64,000 bases of DNA from NCBI RefSeq assembly GCF_000305775.1, contig NC_018866.1, positions 1,798,001 through 1,862,000 of the forward strand. Direction: 5' to 3'. Below the pieces are notes generated by a model. The model had not been told where the DNA came from and searched no databases. It saw only the letters and a list, made by a program, of their open reading frames with translations. A program made the position numbers and the translations under genes. Numbering within the stretch: position 1 is the stretch's first letter; the number at the start of each line of letters is the position of its first letter. Positions 59,400-64,000 of this stretch are shown here, one piece after another. This DNA is from Dehalobacter sp. DCA (GTDB lineage Bacteria; Bacillota; Desulfitobacteriia; Desulfitobacteriales; Syntrophobotulaceae).

Positions 59400-60965
59400 A
59401 TGTCTGCACAAAAAATTGTCATTGATCCCATTACCCGTATTGAAGGCCACTTGAAAATAGAAGTAGAGATCGAAAATGGTGTCGTCTCTAACTCCCGTGT
59501 CATAGGCACTATGTACAGGGGCCTTGAAAACTTGGTTATCGGTCGTGATCCCAGAGATGCCAGTTATGTTACGGAACGTGCCTGCGGCGTCTGCTCGACA
59601 GTCCATGGTTTAGCTTCCGCGCTGGCTTTGGACGCTGCTTTTGGTGCTGAAGTCCCCTATGGCGGCCGTCTTATTCGCAATCTGATTTACGGCGCAACGC
59701 TCTTGCATGATCATCCGCTCCATTTCTATCATCTATCTGCCTTGGACTATCTGGATGTCATGGCCATTGCCCAGTACAAAGGCAATGACGCTGGTTTAAA
59801 CGGCGTTAAGGACAAAATTTTAAAACTGGTTGCAGCTAACGATACAGCGCCTCTGACACCGCGTTACAACCCCGATCAATATTGTGTCAGCGATCCTGAA
59901 CTCGTTACGATGGCTGTTGCGCATTACCTGAAAGCCTTGGAAATGCAGGCAAAAGCCAAGAAAATGTCCGCAATATTTGCCGGCAAACAACCGCACCAAT
60001 CCTCGATCGTCGTCGGCGGCGTCACGATACTGCCTACTTTGGAACAAGTCTTCCAATACCGTTCCATGCTGATGGAGCAGATCGCCTTCGTTGAAAATGT
60101 CTACCTCCAGGATGTCCTGACCTTCGGGACCGGGCCGCTTCTGCCTTTGGCTCAGGCCGGCGTTGGCGGCAGTCATGGCAATTACATGTCTTATGGCGGC
60201 TTTGCCGGAGATGCAGAAGGAAAAGACTTGTTATTTACACCTGGTATCGTTCTTGATAATAACTTTGGAACGATTCATGAGCTCAATAGCGGCAAAATTA
60301 CTGAAGATATCACGCATGCCTGGTACAAGAGCGACAAAGGCAGAACTCCTTATGAGGAAGACACTGTTATTGACTTGGATAAGAAGGACGCCTATACCTA
60401 TGTCAAAGCACCGCGCTATGACGGCAAACCGATGGAAGTCGGACCGCTCGCCCGTATGCTCGTCATGCAGCCGAAAGTGCTTATGGACGTTATTACGAAA
60501 TATAACATTAAGCCCGGCGCTGTCGCCCGTCATGCCGCCCGGGCGGTGGAAACCATTCTTATGGCTAAGAAAATGCTCGAATGGGTCGATTCCCTCATTG
60601 CCGAAATGGGTAAGCCGAACTTTAAGATCCATGATACCGATCATTGGGAAATCCCCGCAAGCGGTCAGGGCGCAGGCTTGATTGAAGTTGCCCGTGGTTC
60701 GCTTGGCCACTGGATCAAAGTTGAAGATCATAAAACAGCAAATTACCAAATGGTCGTCCCCTCGACTTGGAACTTTTCACCGACAGATGGAAACGGTGTT
60801 TTAGGCCCGGTTGACAAATCCATGATCGGGGTACCGGTACCGGATCCGGACAATCCGATCAATGTCGTCCGTGTCATCCGTTCCTACGACCCATGTCTGG
60901 CTTGTGCAATTCACCTAATCGATCCGCAAAGCAACGAAATCAAGAAATACCATATCGGCTTCTAA
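59400..60965 (+). CDS. hyaB: Uptake [NiFe] hydrogenase large subunit
   Basis: 521 residues. Nickel ligands lie in motif L1, ERACGVCSTVHGLAS (Cys 61 and 64), and L2, DPCLACAIH (Cys 499 and 502). His 505 is the last residue of the mature protein. The following 16 residues (LIDPQSNEIKKYHIGF) should be removed by the maturation protease encoded at 61727. All four ligands are cysteines, not selenocysteine. It is an ordinary group 1 uptake type. AGGAGG precedes the ATG. Confidence 0.94.
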   Translation: MSAQKIVIDPITRIEGHLKIEVEIENGVVSNSRVIGTMYRGLENLVIGRDPRDASYVTERACGVCSTVHGLASALALDAAFGAEVPYGGRLIRNLIYGATLLHDHPLHFYHLSALDYLDVMAIAQYKGNDAGLNGVKDKILKLVAANDTAPLTPRYNPDQYCVSDPELVTMAVAHYLKALEMQAKAKKMSAIFAGKQPHQSSIVVGGVTILPTLEQVFQYRSMLMEQIAFVENVYLQDVLTFGTGPLLPLAQAGVGGSHGNYMSYGGFAGDAEGKDLLFTPGIVLDNNFGTIHELNSGKITEDITHAWYKSDKGRTPYEEDTVIDLDKKDAYTYVKAPRYDGKPMEVGPLARMLVMQPKVLMDVITKYNIKPGAVARHAARAVETILMAKKMLEWVDSLIAEMGKPNFKIHDTDHWEIPASGQGAGLIEVARGSLGHWIKVEDHKTANYQMVVPSTWNFSPTDGNGVLGPVDKSMIGVPVPDPDNPINVVRVIRSYDPCLACAIHLIDPQSNEIKKYHIGF

Positions 60966-60985
60966 GGAAAGAGAGGGAACGAAAA

Positions 60986-61609
60986 ATGGCTAAAGCATCT
61001 GATCATCCGCTTATCCAGCGAATCTCTCACTGGATAAACTTAATCACCTTTGCGGTCCTGATCTCGACCGGTTTTATCATCCATGCTCCTTTCCAGGGAG
61101 CCAATATGAATGCCGCCAGAAATCTCCACTTTATCTTTATGTACATTCTGGTGATCAATGGGGTTGTACGTTTCTATGTCTCCTTTTTCGGGAAAAATAA
61201 AGATTATAAGGAGTTTTTCCTGAACAAGCTAGATCTGAAGACCTTTATCCCCCAGATTAAATATTATCTGTTTATCAGCAAGGAACATCCAAAGACCAAC
61301 AAGTACAACGGACTGCAGAAATGTGCCTATATTGCATTACCAGTCCTGGCTGTCTTTCAGGCCATCACCGGGATCATTCTATATCTGCCGATGAAGTTCT
61401 CAGGAGCTGCTCAAGCACTTGGCAGCCTGGCTGCAGTCAGAGGGATTCACTATGTTGTGATGTGGTTGTTTATTGCGATCATCTTTGTTCATGTTTACCT
61501 TGTCTTTACTGAAGCTAAGGATGCGTTTTTTCTGATGTTCTTCGGTAAAACCGGTAAGAAAGAAAAGGGTGGCGCTAACAAAGCAAATCAATCGGTCATA
61601 AAAAGCTGA
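60986..61609 (+). CDS. hyaC: Hydrogenase b-type cytochrome subunit
   Basis: 207 residues from the ATG at 60986, with AGAGGG upstream. A longer frame to 60893 overlaps the large subunit and lacks a site. Four membrane helices carry the haem His residues: HPLIQRISHWINLITF, AARNLHFIFMYILVING, and HYVVMWLFIAIIFVHVYLVF. It passes electrons from the hydrogenase to the quinone pool. It ends 117 bases before the protease gene, with a hairpin between. Confidence 0.88.
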   Translation: MAKASDHPLIQRISHWINLITFAVLISTGFIIHAPFQGANMNAARNLHFIFMYILVINGVVRFYVSFFGKNKDYKEFFLNKLDLKTFIPQIKYYLFISKEHPKTNKYNGLQKCAYIALPVLAVFQAITGIILYLPMKFSGAAQALGSLAAVRGIHYVVMWLFIAIIFVHVYLVFTEAKDAFFLMFFGKTGKKEKGGANKANQSVIKS

Positions 61610-61659
61610 TATTTACAGGCTGAAAAATTTAATTCAATCATATTGCGTATAATATTAAA

Positions 61660-61694
61660 AGTAAAGCTAGTATCATCGTATTACTAGCTTTACT
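61660..61694 (+). terminator. 13-bp hairpin inside the hydrogenase operon
   Basis: AGTAAAGCTAGTA (61660-61672) and TACTAGCTTTACT (61682-61694) are perfect complements with a 9-base loop. TTACGAAACTTTTTAGG follows. It may reduce transcription into the protease gene or protect the upstream mRNA. It lacks a strong T-run directly after the stem. Confidence 0.5.
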
Positions 61695-61726
61695 TTACGA
61701 AACTTTTTAGGAAAGGACTTCACGGT

Positions 61727-62227
61727 ATGACTCCACCAAAAATTATGCTGATGGGCGTAGGGAACGTTTTACTAAGTGACGAAGGCTTAGGCGTTCAGTT
61801 TTTAAATGAATTTAAGCCTGAAGAACTTCCTGACAATGTCGAGCTGCTGGAAGGCGGAACAGCCGGTCTGGAACTGGTCCATCTGATCAAGGAAATTGAT
61901 TTTCTGATCATCGTGGATGCGATCAATGCCCAGACAGAGCCTGGCAGTGTCTTCCGGTTCTGTCCGGAAGATATCCGGGTTTTCCCGGAGAAGTACCAAG
62001 TATCGTTTCATCAGGTGGGCATTCTGGAAGTTCTTGCACTGGCGGACATTCTGGGAAATACTCCCCAAACCCTGATCTACGGTGTTCAGCCGAAGAGTCT
62101 TGAATGGGGCATGGACCTGTCCGAGGAGATTAAGGCGGTTTTCCCGCGACTCAAGGAACAAATGTTCAAGGAATTCGCCCAGATCAATGCCGCATCCAGC
62201 TTCCTGGATATTCCGCATGCCGAATAG
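61727..62227 (+). CDS. hyaD: Hydrogenase maturation protease
   Basis: 166 residues. The HycI/HybD-type signature: GVGNVLLSDEGLGVQFLNEF (Asp/Glu nickel ligand), then VDAIN and SFHQVGILEVLALADI (His ligand). It removes the C-terminal extension of the large subunit after nickel insertion. AAAGGA precedes the ATG. It is the last gene of the hydrogenase group and ends before a strong terminator. Confidence 0.9.
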   Translation: MTPPKIMLMGVGNVLLSDEGLGVQFLNEFKPEELPDNVELLEGGTAGLELVHLIKEIDFLIIVDAINAQTEPGSVFRFCPEDIRVFPEKYQVSFHQVGILEVLALADILGNTPQTLIYGVQPKSLEWGMDLSEEIKAVFPRLKEQMFKEFAQINAASSFLDIPHAE

Positions 62228-62259
62228 GCATAAAGAGCTTCAAGCGTAACTTTAAATCT

Positions 62260-62304
62260 AAAAAGATACTGCTAATAGTGTTATACTATTGGCAGTATCT
62301 TTTT
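62260..62304 (+). terminator. Terminator of the hydrogenase operon
   Basis: AAAAAGATACTGC (62260-62272) pairs with GCAGTATCTTTT (62292-62303), and an inner ATAGT/ACTAT pair makes a long stem. TTTTT follows. It sits 33 bases after the protease stop. Confidence 0.85.
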
Positions 62305-62348
62305 GTGGCTCTATGTCAAATGTTGGGGTAAACCCCTAGACAAGAGTC

Positions 62349-62403
62349 AGTCTAAACCGATATGACGCTGATAATAGCTTTAGACTGTTATCAGCATGTT
62401 TTT
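62349..62403 (+). promoter_or_regulatory. Overlapping hairpins resembling terminator and antiterminator
   Basis: In the 338-base gap before the aminotransferase (62228-62565): AGTCTAAA (62349-62356) pairs with TTTAGACT (62379-62386), and GCTGATAA (62367-62374) pairs with TTATCAGC (62388-62395). The segments interleave, so both stems cannot form together. TTTTT follows the second at 62399-62403. The rest of the gap holds further small hairpins (62500-62550) and no protein frame on the plus strand, so what it would control is unclear. Confidence 0.35.
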
Positions 62404-62565
62404 GAGCTAAGCTGAGGTTGACGACATTGTGCCATCCGAAACGACGGCTTGCAGTAAGGTGGGATTCCTGTCAGCAACAGTCCACTGAACTGTTACTCCG
62501 CGAAAACGTGTGAACGGAGTATCTGTGCGAGGCTACAGACACCCAAAAAAGAAAACACCTCACTA

Positions 62566-63756
62566 TTATTTCAGCTTATCCAGAAAACGATGCAGCCTTC
62601 TCATACCTTCGGTTATCTGTTCCGGAGAACTCGCATAGGATATCCGTAAATATCCCGGCGCCAGGAAAGCACTGCCGGGTACGACGGCAACCAGTTCGGA
62701 ATCAAGCAGCCTATTACAGAATCCGATATCATCTTTGATCTTCTGTCCTTCAAAGGACCTTTCGATACAGTTCTTAATGTTTACAAAAACATAAAAGGCA
62801 CCTTCTGGTTCCGGAAAGGAGATATGCGGCATTTCACGCAAAAGTCCGCAGATCAGATCCCGTCTGTCACTAAAAGCTGCCTTCATTCTCAGCACATCTT
62901 CCCTGCTTTCCCGCATCGCCCCGACCGCGGCCCATTGGGCAATGGAGCAGGCATTGGAGGTAAGATGGCTTTGAAATGAATTGATCTTGGAAGATAACTC
63001 GAGAGGGGCAATCGAATAACCGATCCGCCAGCCTGTCATCGCATAGGCTTTGCTCACCCCGTTAATGATAATTGTCCGGGAAGCCAGCTCCGGCATAAGC
63101 TGCAGCGGATTAATATGTTTGTTCTGACCGTAAACTAACTTCTCATAAATCTCATCCCAAATCAGCCAGAGATCATGCTTCTGGGCGATCTCAGCAAGGC
63201 CTCTAACGGTCTTCTCGTCAAATAGGACCCCTGTCGGATTGGATGGGGAGTTCAGCAAAAGTGCGATAGTTCTGTCCGTAATTGCGGCTTCCACGCGGTC
63301 CAATCTTGGTACAAAACCACTATCTTCTGTTTCCACGATCACCGATTTCCCATCTACAAGATGGATCTGTTCAATATAGCTTACCCAAGCCGGCGCAAGC
63401 AGGACAATCTCATCCCCTGGATCAACAATCGCTGCCAGCGCTTCATATATGCAAGGTTTGGCTCCCGGGCCAACAACTACCTGTCCCGGATCAAATTCCA
63501 GACCAAATTCCTTTTGGTAATACGTACAAATTTCCTTACGAAGCTCAGGTATCCCAGGTGTTGATGTGTAATGAGTTTTCCCTTTTTCCATCGCTTCCGC
63601 TGCATACTTGAAAGCGGACGGCGGGGACACGAAATCTGGTTCCCCGGATCCAAACGAAATAACATTCTTCCCCTGACTCTTTAGTTCTTTGGCTTTGGCA
63701 TCAACAGCCAACGTAGCAGACGGCTTCATGCCCAGAATGCGCTGGGACAGCTTCAT
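62566..63756 (-). CDS. Aspartate-type aminotransferase (class I, PLP-dependent)
   Basis: 396 residues from the ATG at 63756, with AAAGG upstream. A longer frame to 63774 is less likely. Fold type I motifs: SFGSGEPDFVSPP, LLLNSPSNPTGVLF, LIWDEIYEKLVYG and the PLP Lys in INGVSKAYAMTGWRIGY, then the C-terminal RISYASSPEQITEGMRRL. It belongs to the bacterial aspartate aminotransferase subgroup. The exact substrate cannot be told by eye. Confidence 0.88.
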   Translation of the reverse strand: MKLSQRILGMKPSATLAVDAKAKELKSQGKNVISFGSGEPDFVSPPSAFKYAAEAMEKGKTHYTSTPGIPELRKEICTYYQKEFGLEFDPGQVVVGPGAKPCIYEALAAIVDPGDEIVLLAPAWVSYIEQIHLVDGKSVIVETEDSGFVPRLDRVEAAITDRTIALLLNSPSNPTGVLFDEKTVRGLAEIAQKHDLWLIWDEIYEKLVYGQNKHINPLQLMPELASRTIIINGVSKAYAMTGWRIGYSIAPLELSSKINSFQSHLTSNACSIAQWAAVGAMRESREDVLRMKAAFSDRRDLICGLLREMPHISFPEPEGAFYVFVNIKNCIERSFEGQKIKDDIGFCNRLLDSELVAVVPGSAFLAPGYLRISYASSPEQITEGMRRLHRFLDKLK

Positions 63757-63903
63757 ACTTTCAAATCCTTTCACCTATGGCGTTCTGTATATGATGCAGA
63801 CATCATGATTGCAGGCATTATTATTGAAACTATTTATTATCATATCGTAAACAATCAAAAATTTCATCATATTTCTGCCATTTTGGCAAGATTTTCGACA
63901 CTT

Positions 63904-64000
63904 TTAGCTCTGATCTTTTCTTTTGGATTCATAGTCTTCGATAGCTTTTTTCAGGGCCTGGGGACCCAGCACGGAACAATGGACTTTACTTGCCGGCAGG
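63904..64000 (-). CDS. C-terminus of NifU-like Fe-S scaffold protein (partial)
   Basis: The minus-strand frame entering at the right edge reads LPASKVHCSVLGPQALKKAI followed by EDYESKRKDQS and a TAA at 63904. KVHCSVLGPQALKKAI is the end of the IscU/NifU-type scaffold (the third conserved Cys lies in HCSVL). The first codon is cut by the window edge. Confidence 0.75.
   Translation of the reverse strand, partial: LPASKVHCSVLGPQALKKAIEDYESKRKDQS

Noticed and set aside
62300-62340. GGCTCTATGTCAAATGTTGGGG resembling an ISL3-family end
   Set aside because: There is no matching inverted end, no transposase and no target duplication nearby, so an element cannot be supported.
1-64000. CRISPR array or cas genes
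   Set aside because: No regularly spaced direct repeats of 23-40 bases and no Cas-like proteins were found. The only short-period repeats are the iterons in the initiator gene.

Overview
The window is low-GC Firmicutes DNA with strong Shine-Dalgarno sequences. The gene content fits the Peptococcaceae-like anaerobes (Desulfitobacterium/Dehalobacter/Desulfosporosinus type): a Tat-exported uptake [NiFe] hydrogenase, a giant 2-hydroxyacyl-CoA dehydratase activase-like protein and a sigma-54 promoter. The genus is an inference. 

Positions 1 to about 38,905 are a prophage that runs off the left edge. Its right end abuts a tRNA-Thr(CGT) gene, next to the tyrosine integrase. From right to left it carries: the integrase, with a Cro/CI-type HTH domain embedded in its core-binding domain; a Fic protein; an ImmR/ImmA-like repressor and metallopeptidase pair divergent from a cro-like gene; small early genes; an IS3-family element (30841-32056) inserted exactly at a gene-gene junction; a lambda O-like initiator gene that contains iteron-like repeats; a primase-helicase; a late regulator; small and large terminase; portal; scaffold; capsid; and a short-tailed (podovirus-like) tail and ejection module with adaptor, hub, tailspike, a seven-repeat beta-propeller protein and a 1163-residue LPD38-like protein. 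Lysis genes (two holins and an M23 endolysin) follow. Almost all phage genes are on the minus strand. Separately transcribed cargo genes stand out: a STAS-ATPase-STAS-like protein at 873-2135, a two-gene membrane cassette at 4845-5202, a small Zn-site protein at 23845-24060, and an unknown 454-residue protein at 24597-25958. 

Positions 38,980 to 64,000 are chromosomal. They hold prsW, a DUF378 protein, an MFS exporter, a stand-alone AMP-binding C-terminal domain, murC, a VanY-type carboxypeptidase lipoprotein, a deoxyribonucleotidase-nadE pair, a DnaA-box cluster, argF-argG-argH behind a promoter overlapped by an ARG box, a pit-type phosphate transporter with its DUF47 partner, the 1424-residue activase/dehydratase fusion, a PspC/LiaF-like pair, the hydrogenase operon (small subunit, large subunit, cytochrome b, maturation protease) behind a consensus -24/-12 promoter, an aspartate-type aminotransferase and the C-terminus of a NifU-like scaffold. 

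The prophage genes form a conventional lysogeny-replication-packaging-lysis programme, but the IS insertion removes the ribosome-binding site of one early gene and separates the replication genes from the early promoter, so the phage may be crippled. The points most worth following up are the HTH-in-integrase architecture, the STAS-ATPase-STAS cargo gene, the iterons in the initiator gene, the reconstructed IS insertion and the sigma-54 hydrogenase promoter.
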